Below are positions 37,819-49,889 of a DNA stretch of 64,000 nucleotides, one piece after another. Position 1 is the first letter of the stretch, and every line of letters starts with the position of its first letter. The stretch is from positions 32,762,628 through 32,826,627 of the forward strand of contig NC_065576.1 in the NCBI RefSeq assembly GCF_937616625.2. Direction: 5' to 3'. This DNA is from Mercurialis annua (lineage: Eukaryota > Streptophyta > Magnoliopsida > Malpighiales > Euphorbiaceae). The position numbers and the translations under genes are program-made. The notes under the pieces were generated by a model that ran no database searches, was not told the DNA's origin, and saw only the letters and a list, made by a program, of their open reading frames with translations.

Positions 37819-40635
37819 TGTAATACCCCGTGTTTTCCAATCGTGTTTCCGTTAGTGTTTGATCATTTCATCGTCCGTACCTCGCGTGTTTGGGCTCGAA
37901 TAGCCCATTTTTGAAGTTCGGAATCGGTTGCGTTTCGTCGGCGGGTTCGGGCCCAGGTCTGGGCCGTTTTAAAATTTTGCCTGCAGGGCGCGACGGAAGG
38001 CGCGACAGGTCCGGCGCGCCTCGCGTCGCGCCCTGCCTTAAAATGTTATAAGAGGGCGCGATGGCCCGTCGCGCCTCGCGACGCGCCTGCCATCGCGCCC
38101 TGCGAGTAAAATCTGATGTGGGGTCTATAAATAGACCCCTTAACCTAACCTAATCGTGTTTTCCTTCATTTCTACTAAAACCCTAGCCGACACTCTCCCT
38201 TTGCAATCCTGAAACTTCATCAACCATCATCCTTTCATTTGTTCAAACCGGTAAGTCTTTAACGTACACTGTACTTGGTTTATTTCAATATCGTATTATA
38301 CGGCGTTTGATTTCTATCGTTTGTTCTAGCTATAAACTGAGAATTTCTTTGACGACTGTTCATCATCCATCGACTCCTTCGATTCTGACGTGTTATAATC
38401 GTGAACGGTACGTTCTATCTTCCTAGTTCTGCGCCGTACGGTTCTTCGTTGAGATGTGCTATGGCTGCCGATGATTAATCTTTTCTTGGCATGGTTGTTC
38501 TGGTGTTTAGGCCTTTGTCTTACGTTCATATCCATACCATTCCATCACTGGATTATCAAGCTCGGATTTCTTCGTTATCGGTATGTTCAAATCCTCCCGT
38601 CCGTCGTTGTTACCGCATATGTATTCTTTATGCTACTGTTCATGAGTTTTGCCTATTAGATTGATTAATGTTTAGGTTATGTGATTGTTTGTAAATGAGG
38701 TTGTTGTGTTAGCATTAAATTTTGAATGATTGAAGCCTGGAGAAACATACAGTAGCTAAGTAAAATGGATTAATGTTGAAGGTTTCATACATGGCGGGGT
38801 TTTGGTCATTTTGAATGTAGGGGATGGCAATTTTGCCACTATGATCACCATCATGTTTTTCTCAAAACAATTTAATGCTTAAGGTTAAATTATAAATGGA
38901 TTTTGTTTATAATGAGTTTCGAATCTCGCTCTAAATTTTAAATACGTGAATTGTGAACGATAAATATTTTACAAGTTATGTTAATATAATTACTCGGGTA
39001 ATTATATTTGATTTCGAATATCTAAGTGGCTAAATTACAATTTAACCCTTGAACGTTCTTATAACTTATTTAAGTGAGTTTTTGGTTAGTGACTTTATGT
39101 TTTGTTTTAATTATAAAACAAAAGTTATTAAATTGATTTTGGATATCAAATTGGCTAATGTACAGTTTAGTCCCTAATTGGCTAAAGTACAATTTAGTCC
39201 CCAAACTTTTATAAATTTAAAATGGTTAGATTTTTGGGTTGTAACTTGGGTTACTTGAAATTGAAGTTATTGAGTTCCGCTTTTAAAATGGTTTATTATT
39301 TTATGGAATTATTTTTAAATATAAACTCGGGTTTATATTTGATAAACGTTTTGAGTCGGGTTAGACTTGGGTCACCCGACAAGTGAGGTTAGCTTGGTAG
39401 TTAATGATAACTCGGCTAACCCACTATTTGGAAAATTAATTATTATTTAAAGATTATTAAATAATATTTACAAATTGGTTTTTAAGCGAGAACTCAATGG
39501 ACTTATATTAATTGGGTTTTATTACCTAATGGGTATTTTTGTGTGTTCTGACTTGTTTATTTCCGACGTGTTAATTGTGCTAGTCCTATGTGGTGTCTAG
39601 TACTCTCTAGAGTTAGGGTCTGTTTTTAATAATTATTTTATTTGTCTAGACCCGTCTACTGTTCGTGCTTATGAGGCAAACCGAGTCTAGGTTGCTTGCC
39701 AGGAGTTTTCACGTGGATTAGCAAGCAGTGAGTTTGTACTTACTATTTACCGCTTTATTAAGTAAATTGTTATTTTAATATATAAATATATATTGTATGT
39801 ATATTTCGAACTGTTTTTCCATTATGGCTTTTAGTTGGAACATGCTACCTAATGGGCATCATTAGGACTGCGTGCGCACCGGTATTGATCTAGATAAGGT
39901 ATGTGTTATGTGGTGGTAACTCGGTGTGAGCATAGCTCTCGAGACCAGTAGAGTAACTCGGTGTAGCTCAGCTCTCGGGACTCTGGCTATGGATTAAGAA
40001 TGGTCGGTGGTAACTCGGTGTAGCTCAGCTCTCGAGACCAGGCCTATCGGATTATGGTTATAGTAGTATTGTGGATTAGGGTTCCAACTATTATACGTAA
40101 TGTTGTTATTAAATGTTTTAAACGGTTTTAAAGGTTTTCCACTTGATAAATGTAAATAGTGGTATGAACTCATCTCAGTATATCTGACCCCGTTGTTTTC
40201 CCAATTTTTCCAGGGTTATGATATGAGCGAGTCAGCTGCTCTCCGATTCTTTATTTCCTCGGAGGTTTTACTTTATTTAATAAAATTTATTAAATCGATT
40301 TTATTCTTAGACCGCAGTAGTAGTTAGAAGTCTTATATGTCTAATACTTGTTATAAAGTTATTCAATGGATTACTGTTATTTTGGCATTCTTTCATTAAC
40401 TTGGGTTAATATGTACTTTTGCCATATTTAAGACTCAGAGCTGGCAGAGCACTTTATAATAAATATTGTATTTTATGAACTGCTAGAACTAGGCTGAAGT
40501 CTCGGTTGCGCCCGAGCATTGGTTTTCTTGCAGGTTTTCGTATTTGTTGTTTATCCGTAAGGCTAGCTACGGGTTTTGGTACAACCATACCCATACCCTA
40601 GCGCCGGTCGCGATTCATGAAAATGGGTCGTGACA
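37819..40635 (+). repeat. E2 3' LTR
   Basis: 2817 bp, near-identical to 30385-33197. Differences include extra bases in the palindrome cluster (37982-38106) and a short deletion near 38655. The TATA palindrome is kept at 38120-38139. Confidence 0.93.
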
Positions 40636-40640
40636 CTTAT

Positions 40641-41885
40641 ATGAGTATTGATCGTATTATTGTTGCTTTGGTCATGATGGCTAACCAAAGGCAAGCAAGA
40701 ACCGTGCATCTGTAGCACGAGAAATGGCGCAAGAAGAATAAGGAGCCGAAAAGGCTCAAGATGAATGTTCTGTCCAAGAAGGACATCAGGAATCGATTGG
40801 AGTAGACGGAAGGGGTAGAGGCCTTGGAAGAGGCCGAGGTAGAGGCAGAGGTAGATGTCAAGCTGCCAATGTACCAGAACAAGAGGTACGTGCACCAGAA
40901 ATTCATCAACCAGCGAACCCGCAAAATTTTATATGAACTAGTTTTTAAATGGAATTGTGGCCTTGCAAACCAATCAGGCAGTAAACCAGACTATGCATCG
41001 AGCGTAGATCCAACAACAGCAGCAACGCTTAGTCGGGAACGTTGATCGAGATATCATTTTGACATATATGCGTCTAAATCCAACGGAGTTTGATGGTTCT
41101 GGATATGCATTAGACTTCCTAGAGGAAGTAGAGCATAAAGCTGGACGTCTCCAAGCTGATGGGAGACAGTCTACAATTCTGGTAGAAATTTAATTAAAAG
41201 GACCATCAAAGGATTGGTTTGAGTGACTCATTCGGCCAACTATGGGTTAGATGATATGGGCTGAATTTATTTACCGTTTTAGAGAGTTCTTTCTCCCTTA
41301 TTCAGTAACAGAGTTGCATCGTGAATGATTGCTGAACTTGAATAAAGGAGATAGATTGGTGCAAGCTTTTGTTACGGATTTCACACGATTAAGCCGATTT
41401 GCACCAGATCTGATGGTAGACCCGATAAGAGCGAACACAATGTTCGTGAAGGGTTTAGGACCCTATTTTGTGAGTTTGATGTCAAATATGTCCAGGGATA
41501 TTTGGTTTAACTGATTGATAGTGCTCGATAGATTGAGACTTCCCTGATTCAATTTGGACGACTTCCAGATCCTTCTGGTCAAGTGCCAACCAGAAGTGAG
41601 CATGTGCTAGTAGCACAGAGGGCCCTGGTGCAATCTTATGCTAGGAAATTTCCTAGAGCCTTACGTAATCAAGAACATAAGAAAGCTAGACATGGTAGCC
41701 TAACTGGAAGGTTTGGTGCTAGGAAAACGGGTGGTACATGAGTTGAAGCACCCCTTTGTCAGACCTGAAATAGGAGACATTATGGAGTATACCATTTTGT
41801 TTCAAGAGAGTGTTTCAATTGCGGGCAACAAAGGTTCAACTCACTACCAAACCAACATCAAGGTAATCCAAAAAGAACCGCGTGA
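40641..41885 (+). pseudogene. E1 gag remnant
   Basis: Continuation of E1 after E2. An Arg-Gly/Glu-rich coding stretch near 40800-40860 precedes the retrotransposon gag domain at about 41040-41520 (YMRLNPTEFDGSG, DFLEEVEHKAGRLQ, FREFFLPYSVTELHRE, DRLVQAFVTDFTRLSRFAPDL). This is broken by at least four stops (near 41191, 41224, 41249 and 41326). A CFNCGQQ zinc-knuckle start lies near 41809, after which the knuckle is lost. Closest in the window is the gag of E4. Downstream E1 is cut off at the junction with E5, so pol and the 3' LTR are absent. Confidence 0.85.
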
Positions 41886-42366
41886 AATAATTTACTTCAC
41901 GTGCTTATCCGCACAAAGAGACAAAATAAAAACAGTCAACATAGTCCAACCAAACTTGCGAGGTATACAACGCAAATTAAAATCAAAAGATTATGATTTC
42001 TACAAATCACAAACCACACAAGCATGCCATTAACCACAATTAACCCAACGTACTTAAAAGACAAAATCAAGACATGCTACAACCAGCTTTGAATTTTCAT
42101 AACAAAATCAACCTGTAATATATCACCTTTTAAGAGTACGTTTCAAAATTCATTGTTGAAATTTAAAGTCAACCACAAATCTTCAAATTTGTAATTGATC
42201 CCTACAGTTAAAACAATCTCGATTATCCGGAAAAATCTCTTCTTATAATTCAATTGTTTTTAAAAAGAATTTCCAAAGTATCTCAATCACAAAACCATCG
42301 AGTTAGCCGAGTCATTACAACTATCAAGCTCAACTCCTAAATTTGGGTGACCCAAGTCAAACCCAA
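41886..42366 (-). mobile_element. E5: truncated retroelement interior, host of E3
   Basis: Its reverse complement matches the E2 interior (about 34180-34690): TTGGGTCACCCAA, GTTGAGCTTG(G/A)TAGTTG, ATTTGCGTTGTAT, TTTTGTCTCTTTGTGCGG and CACGTG. The match continues on the other side of E3 at 63949-64000 (TTTTTCCGGAT, ATAAATATTTTGA). E5 is thus a relative of E2 in opposite orientation. It is truncated at ~41886 and continues beyond the window. Confidence 0.8.
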
Positions 42367-45266
42367 TGTCACGACCCGAATTCCCCCTCGAAACTCGAGC
42401 CGGGACCGGCGCTAGGGAATGGGAATGGTTGTTCCGAAACCCGCAGCAAGCCTAAAACCTCTATAAATTTTTCGCAAATATAAATCTAGATCGTACCTCG
42501 CGTACGACCCGTTTTCAGAAAACACCGTTAAAACATTTTTTTTCCCGTTTAACGTGGAAAACACATTCTGAAAATATTCATATAAGCGAAATCGCGTATT
42601 CAGAAATGCTGGTTGAATAACCCTAGTTATTCTAACCCACGCGCATTTCTGAAAACCGGTGCGGTGGTACAGGGACTTAGCTCACGTGCCTTGCCTCGCA
42701 GGCAGCCCTGTTTCAAACCACACACCCGAACAATATGTTTAATGAAATATATCGAACACTTTCCTTTTCAAAGCGTTATATCAAACATATTTAAAAACAT
42801 GCACAGCAGGCACACAAACGTAAGGCCAGCTAGAACTACACACAGTGTCTTTGCAGACCAAAGACACGAAGCTTGGCCCACCCGTAGGGGACACCATAAA
42901 ACACCATATGCCTATTAAGTAGCCACTTATTAGAGTTAGACAAAGTCAGGTTCCTATCAGAGTATATAGACAGAGGAACCATGACGTGGCCACAGGCATA
43001 TCAAACCTATATACACTATTACATCATCTAAGAGTTTAATGTGTTATTTACACAACAACAGAATAAGCTTCCCTGATGGAAAAGGGTGGAAGCTCGACCA
43101 TACCCGGTAGCTAGGTACCTGAAAATAATAAACAACAACGGGGTCAGAAATATAAATATTTCTGAGTGAGTAGATAGGTTTACAGTTAAATACCAAAATC
43201 GCATATATACAAAATATCGGTATATAAAAATATTACCAGTACTCGATCCAAATGAAACCCTAATCCTGATTACGTTATAGTGCTATCATATATAATGCAT
43301 ATGCACAACTCTTGTTTAATACATGATGTGCTGTATACATAGGTATCACAGCCATCTTGACTCTGTATAAGGTTGTTGGGCCGGAATTTAAATCACTGCC
43401 ACCTTAGGACTACCCATTAGGTTTAAGCCGCTTAGCAAGCATCTGGCTTAAAACCTAATCTCAATATGTATGCTTATAATATTTACCTCTCATCTAGTTC
43501 ATTAACACCGGTGATCACACAGTCCTATTGTTGCCCAATAGATAGCTCGTTTCAGTGGATCTTCCTTGGCTAAGTTTCATACTTAGTGCGATTTATGATT
43601 TAAAAACAATTGAATAATAATATTCAAAAGTAAACAAATGAACTCACAAACACCGCTAGGTCTGGAACTTAATCCTATGGTTGAGGTCAGACTGCTCGCT
43701 AGCTGGTCGGACTAAATACACAAAGCAAACATGATAAAACACATCAACATATGTTTCCTATAAAACTTCTAGGTCCTTGAACCCAGATCTAGGTCAAACA
43801 TATAATCATTTAAACATATAACACCTATGGTCTGTTTTCTTTGAAAACCATATTATAAATTCTCGTTTTGAGAAAACGTTCTAACTTCTCTCTGGAAGTT
43901 ATTTTAGGTATCACAATACCTAAAGAAAATCATTTATAGTATAGACCTAATTGTCAAAACAATTCTCGGTCATATACTAAGTATTTAGCTAAACAGATTG
44001 CTAAATATTTAAAACCGTTTAAACATTGACTTTAACTCTTTTAAAGTCCATTATAAACGTTTAACCTTACTTTTAAAATCCCCTTTTAAAAGTCTTTAGG
44101 TTTAGGTTATAAAACCTTTTCACTTTCTTCTATCACAAGTTATCATATTAAAATATCTAACTTTAGTTAAAAAACATTTATTAAAAATGTTTTAGGTTCG
44201 GTTGGAAAACACCTCGGGTTTCTAGGCGAAAGCACGTCGGAATCGCCCCCGGAAAGTCCCCCGAAAAGCCCGAAGGAAACGAACCCCGACTGCCCGTCGG
44301 GGCAGCTGTGCGCCCGCACAGCAGTACTGTGCGGTCGCACAGCGGGCTGCGCACCCGCACAGCCCCGGAAATGAATTTTCGGGACCCCCCCGTCCTGCTT
44401 AAAACGTTCAAAAACGCTATTCTAATGTCCACAGTCACGTATACACAATTCAAAATCAATACGGACGTTTAAAACGATAATTCGATACGGTAACCGTTTA
44501 TAAACGAGTTTATATTCGAAATAAATCGAAATAAACGTTTAATACAGATATAATACCTCGATTACGTGAGTAATCGTTGAAGAAATTGAGTTAGAAGCGA
44601 GAAACGGACGAAACGAATCGGAACCGCCCAAAACCCTAGCTCCGTCGCACTGCAGAGAGCTTAGTAGCTCAATCTTTCTTTTCAAAAGAAATAAATAAGG
44701 CTCTGTGCCTTATTTTGGTAACATAAGGTTATATATATACTAATTGGCTAAATGTCTAATTTAGTACTAACTTCTTAATTAGTCGTCCGTAGTTCAAACG
44801 GAAACGATTTACAAATTTCGTGAAAATTTTACCAAAAATCTAATAAAATATAGAAAGAATAAAAATATTATTTTTATTCCCATTCGACTTATATTTTATT
44901 CTTAATAAATTATTTTTGACTTATTGAGCCCGCATTGACTGCGCTTGATAAAATTTCTGCTTCCAAATTTTATCAAATTTTCACGATAACCTTTTTAAAT
45001 TATTTCGTGGATATTAGCAACAAAAATATTCGCTAGGGACTTATGAATTATTCTGCACCCAATTCATAAATCCAAATTGTCACCGTTAACTATATAGTTA
45101 ATCAAATTTAAATTCTAAAATTTATATTTGTAATCCTATAGCCATATTAAAAATTTAGGGACACTTGTAAATTAAATTTATCTTTAAATTTAATTTACCT
45201 ACTCCCGTCTAATAAAATATTAGACACCTGGCTATATTTTAATCCTTAAATTTTCAGGTTATTACA
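42367..45266 (-). repeat. E3 3' LTR
   Basis: 2900 bp. In the element's sense it runs TGTAATAACC ... GGGTCGTGACA. It has a TATA-like TATATATAAC near 44735 (minus), a palindrome cluster of GTGCGGGCGCAC-type words at 44288-44370, the conserved TGACCCCGTTG (reverse complement at 43136-43146), and the shared U5 end with CCTAGCGCCGGTC. Confidence 0.92.
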
Positions 45267-48225
45267 TTCTGTCCCCCTTATATAAATTCGTTCTCGAGTT
45301 TACATATACTTACTTTTCACTTATAATCCAAATTTTACTCATACTTAATCTCACTTCATGCTTCGGAAAGCATAGCACCATTTTGACTGACATTCTTAAT
45401 CATATTCCTCTTCCTCGCTGTTGTTCTTATCATCTGTTTGAGCTTTCGTTCTGCAGACAGATTATTCACTTTGTATACTCCTCTTGATTCTATAACTCGT
45501 ATCGAATATATTTTACTCCTTAGCTTAGCGTCTTTCAACGCAACCCAAGGACTAATCTCTAATCTCTTTCTTCCTAAGTGATCCAAATAGGTAGGTATAA
45601 GTTAGTACCATTTAACTTACTTCATGGTTATCGTAAAACAAGGTTATCTCTGCTAGTTTTCGATAATTCCTCCTTTAGTATACCACCTTTGTCATACATC
45701 TTTATTTATTTTATTTTTCTTTCTTTTGTTTTCTTTTCAAATTTAGTTGTTTGTTTATGGCTCATCTTATTATTGAGATGACTTTTAGTATGTTTTATGA
45801 TTACTGTTCACAAACTAACTATTTATCTTTTACTTTCCTTACATTTCTATACCTTGTATAGAATGTCCTTTTATTTACTCCTCAATCTATAGTAACTTCC
45901 TGTTACAGATTGGGTAACTAATCTTCTCTCTTGCAGGAATGTGGTTGTATAGGTGTGGGTGTGGTTATAATCTAACTACCTCACTATGAAACACCTTCTA
46001 ATTTCCTTTACAATCACAGCAAAACTATATTTCCATTACTAGTTTTCGGAATATCCAATGTTAATTAAACTTCTTAACTTCTTCTCCACATACATATCTT
46101 CCTTGTTCACAGCTAACAGTTTTCATAATTGTGCTATAGCTGTTACTATCATGTTTAATTAACTAACTATCAACTTTAGCTCCACTTTCAAACCATTTTA
46201 CATTTAAACAAAATGTTTATTAAATATTTTTCAATTTTAGTCGACCATGCTTTACGCATTTCTGGCCCGACACTCAAAATACATGTACACTACATGTATA
46301 TTCCGTTACCAGTCAGCCTGGACTTCGCAGTCATAAGGCTCGGTTCTCGGAATTTATCTTTTGAAATTATTGTCTCAATACAATTTTCAAATTCTTTTTA
46401 TACATATATGGAGCTTGTGTTGACAATTCCAAGTTAATTAAAGTTTACACTTATTATCGTGATCACTTGTGCTTTTGGCTCACTGCCAAAATTCACGCAA
46501 GTTTCACAGCATCACCTCCATCATCGAGCACCTTGTTACGCTCCATTCAACGATCGCAACAGTTAAAATTTAGATAATCGTCCTGGGATCATCATATCCC
46601 AATTTCAAACCGATCTAACGGTTCGATTACTAGTTACTGGGGTTTTACTACACTTTGTTAGTTTCCAGATAACATGTGAAATTTACTCCTTTAATTCTTT
46701 ATCTCTTTCTTACCTTGATAACATTTTTATCTTATGTTAATCCAAGGTTTATTGTACTGTTTCAGTATATTGTTTATTCATTAAATAATTAATAATTATT
46801 TATTAATGAATAACTTATTTGACATGACTTCACAAAGTCTGTCAGTCGTTAACATAATCAACGACTCTCTTTATTCAAATCAGAACTAGTAGTGTAACTA
46901 CTTGGTTCTGAGAATTATTTTCCTTTTCATCATCTTTCCTTTAGTTGATTTGTTGTTGTTTGTTGGTTAAGTGCTGATGTTTACTCCTCTCAGACTTATG
47001 AGTTTTGGTTTATCTAACCACTCGTTTGGATTCAAGAGATATGTCCATTACTGACATCTGCTCTGTCTGTAAGACCAATCTCAGATCCATTTTAATTAAA
47101 CACATGCGTATGACTTTGTTCACCGACAGTTACTTGAAGTCAAACTAACCGAGTTGTGAATCCTACTCTCTCTTATCTTAATCGCAATTATCTTTTATTA
47201 TCTACTCTTGAACTTTTATTTATCATAAAAGTCCATCACTAGACTTACCTCTTAGTCTATCTCAGAGTAAGAATGTAAATTCTCACTTCCTACTCTTCTC
47301 AATCCTTAGTAATTTCTGATGTTTCGGAATGAAACATTAGAATCCAGATCTTTATTGTATATTATGAACAATAAAAATCGCAACATCTTATCTCCACTAT
47401 CTTGTATCCTATCTTGACATTATTACAGAGTTTTCGTTCGAGTATGCTTACATTTTAAAAGAATTCAGTTTGTTTTGTAAACAAATTGTTTCTCAACAAT
47501 TCATTTTCACAAAATTTTGTTTAATAAACAAATAGTTTCTCAAACCAATCATATTCAAACATATGTGCATATACACATATTCACCCACATATACAAGTAT
47601 ATGTATGTACCAGCTGGATTTTCTTTTAAATTTATCTCTTCAAAACTGTGAATCTAACAATTCACATTTTAAAACTTTTGTACAATTGTGGCTCAGGGTG
47701 ATGACATCTCTCATCCCCAAAGAGTTGCTATACAATCCACTTTCTCTTTGATATACAATATACATGATGCATGTCCTAACAAAATCATTTTGTATAAGTA
47801 TATGGAATTAAAGTATTCCTTTTTCTATAGTGATTGTTGCAATGTGCATTCATGATGCATCTGAGCACAATAATACATTCTTTAAAAACAAAACTATATA
47901 CTCACTCTGTAAGCTTCTTTCAAACTACTTCTCCGTAACATTTCAAGTTCCTTAATCCTAATAATTTATCCTCACATTAGGATTATTATTGCTTCACATC
48001 ATTTGGTTAATTATCAATAGTTATTGATTTCTATTTTTTTTAAAGATGCACGTTTCTAACATCCCTAACTTATCAATTCTCATTTATCATTTATTTCTAA
48101 TGTTTACTTATATGTGTATTTCTTTTTGTTTAAGGATATGACTTATATATGTAGTTTATGTTTTCCAATTCTAATGCGAATATTGAAAACATATAAACAT
48201 ACTAAGTTAAACATTAAACACATAA
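45267..48225 (-). mobile_element. E3 internal region downstream of gag
   Basis: Polypurine tract GGGGGACAGAA (minus strand) at 45267-45277, preceded in sense by CGAGAACGAATTTATATAAG, a variant of the motif before the E2 and E4 tracts. Two islands at 47682-47728 and 47840-47868 match the E2 interior in the same order and spacing. A 76-codon basic frame (45586-45356, minus) sits just upstream of the tract and is not recognised. No pol motif is seen. Confidence 0.8.
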
Positions 48226-49062
48226 CTAAACATTACCTGACGATGATCGCGAAGACGGAAACGCCTCACGAATCATCGGGTCTTTACCTCGCCCTCCGCG
48301 GAATTTCAGTTTTCCCTTATCCTTTCCCCCTCGCGGAACAAAATAGGGGTTGTAGTGCCTCGCGGGTCCAGAGTTTCCTACCCTAGGAAATGTAGCAGTA
48401 GGTTCTTCAGGTTTGGGGTAATAGTACGGCTGGAGGGGTATATCGTTCCTCCTCAACTTACTCTTTATCTGCTTCGCACGTCCAGTCAGATATGCCACAG
48501 AATCAGACTTTACCGCCATGAGTTCCTCGAACTCAGGCCCTAAACCTTTGACGTACCTACTCGCAACTTCCTCACCATCACGAACTAACTCAGGTACTTC
48601 TTCACATAAACGCATAAACTCAACAGTATATGTCTCCACATTCAAATCTTCCCTAGTATACTTGTCCATATAATCCCTCAGCCTATCCAAACTTTGGTTC
48701 TCTTGCACCTCCCACTCACTCACGTATTCCCACGAATGATTCGGCGAGTGTCTTATTTGCTGTTGAACCCTCCTTAGATGGTCCACCTCAGCTAAGAACT
48801 CTTTTACCTTAAATCCCAGATAAGCTGATGTAGCAGTCGATTCAGACACAGAGCTATGGCTATTTCCAGTACTGTTTATGTCTTCATTCAACATTCTCTC
48901 TAATTCCTCTACTCCAATAGCATCCTCCTATATGTCCATGTCACATGCTGATGTTGAGTCAACAGCCTCTATGGGAACAGATGTATCAGGTATAACAGGC
49001 AAACCTGGTACATTATGTGGATCAGACCCCACATGCGTATGAGCTCTACTAGGCCCAGACAT
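48226..49062 (-). pseudogene. E3 gag-like protein, 278 codons with one premature TAG
   Basis: The frame starts with MSGPSRAHTHVGSDPH at 49062 and stays open to 48226 except for a TAG at 48928-48930 (codon 45). Downstream of it an ATG at 48894 leaves a 222-residue open frame. The central part resembles a retrotransposon gag domain: WEVQENQSLDRLRDYMDKYT, ETYTVEFMRLCEEVPELVRD and ASRYVKGLGPEFEELM parallel the F-RLSRFAPDL..YVKGLG region of the E4 gag. The C-terminus is Gly/Arg/Lys-rich (GGKDKGKLKFRGGRGK) and probably binds nucleic acid, but it has no CCHC knuckle. In a working copy the product would presumably bind and package the element RNA, with replication enzymes supplied in trans. The last step is inference. 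Confidence 0.75.
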
Positions 49063-49592
49063 ACTGAAACACATAAAATTTTCAGCATAAATAACGTATG
49101 TAACAGTTATAGAAAAATCACATTTTCATATAACAGGTATCAACTATTAACTCATATAAATAAAACACATAACAATCAAACACAATTCAGAGAAAATCTA
49201 ACTATTTTCTCAAACAAAATTCAGAGGAATCTTTGCTTTGTCCTGTGTCCAAACAGAACCATTCTCCTTGAATACAGGTCATCTGTTCTGACCATTCCAC
49301 TTCATGATTGTAACATGTTTCCAACTTTAGGAACATCTCACATGTTCCATCAGTTGTAACGTGTCTCGAACACAAGAACAACTCATGTGTTCCTGATCAA
49401 AACATCAATACATACTACACACATGAATAGTTTCTATCTATAGCTGAATGTATTCAATAATTGACAACTGATCAAGACATGACTCAAATCCTATGTTGCT
49501 GCAATAGTTCACTAGGAATTCTTATGACTTCTAGTACTTCTATTTAACATATATCAGCAACAATACTTCAGACATTCAAGTCCTAAAACATT

Positions 49593-49604
49593 GCTCTGAT
49601 ACCA
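49593..49604 (-). promoter_or_regulatory. E3 primer-binding site
   Basis: GCTCTGATACCA on the + strand, i.e. TGGTATCAGAGC in the element's sense, four bases downstream of the LTR end. It is complementary to the 3' end of initiator-Met tRNA. Confidence 0.92.
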
Positions 49605-49608
49605 CACT

Positions 49609-49889
49609 TGCCACGACCCGATTTCCCCCTCGAAACTCGAGCCGAGACCGGCGCTAGGGAATGGGAATGGTTGTTCCGAAACCCGTAGCAAGCCTAAAAC
49701 CTCTATAAATTTTTCGCAAATATAAATCTAGATCGTACCTCGCGTACGACCCGTTTTCATAAAACACCATTAAAACATTTTTTTTTCCGTTTAACGTGGA
49801 AAACACATTCTGAAAATATTCATATAAGCGAAATCGCGTATTCAGAAATGCTGGTTGAATAACCCTAGTTATTCTGACCCACGCGCATT
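49609..49889 (-). repeat. E3 5' LTR, U5-side part (split by E4)
   Basis: Matches 42367-42647 and starts TGCCACGACC instead of TGTCACGACC. It is cut by E4 after GCATT (49885-49889). Confidence 0.92.

Larger units (their letters stand above)
30385..40635 (+). mobile_element. non-autonomous LTR retrotransposon E2 (no coding capacity)
   Basis: A complete 10.25-kb element with 2.8-kb LTRs and a perfect CTTAT duplication (30380-30384 and 40636-40640). It sits in the leader of E1. The primer site, polypurine tract and both LTRs are intact. The 4.6-kb interior has no frame longer than about 80 codons and no gag or pol motifs. By eye I count about 40 substitutions plus a few indels between the LTRs (~1.5%), so the insertion is fairly young. 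It fits the class of large non-autonomous LTR elements (LARD type), presumably served by a Tekay-like helper. Confidence 0.92.

Noticed and set aside
33598..37914. Several 60-81-codon frames in the E2 interior as relic gag or pol
   Set aside because: None shows gag, protease, RT or integrase motifs, and none is conserved in E3 or E5. The interior is treated as noncoding.
44181..44459. 92-codon minus-strand frame in the E3 LTR
   Set aside because: It reads through the palindrome cluster. Composition reflects GC-rich repeats, and the second LTR carries a 26-bp insertion there, which would break the frame.
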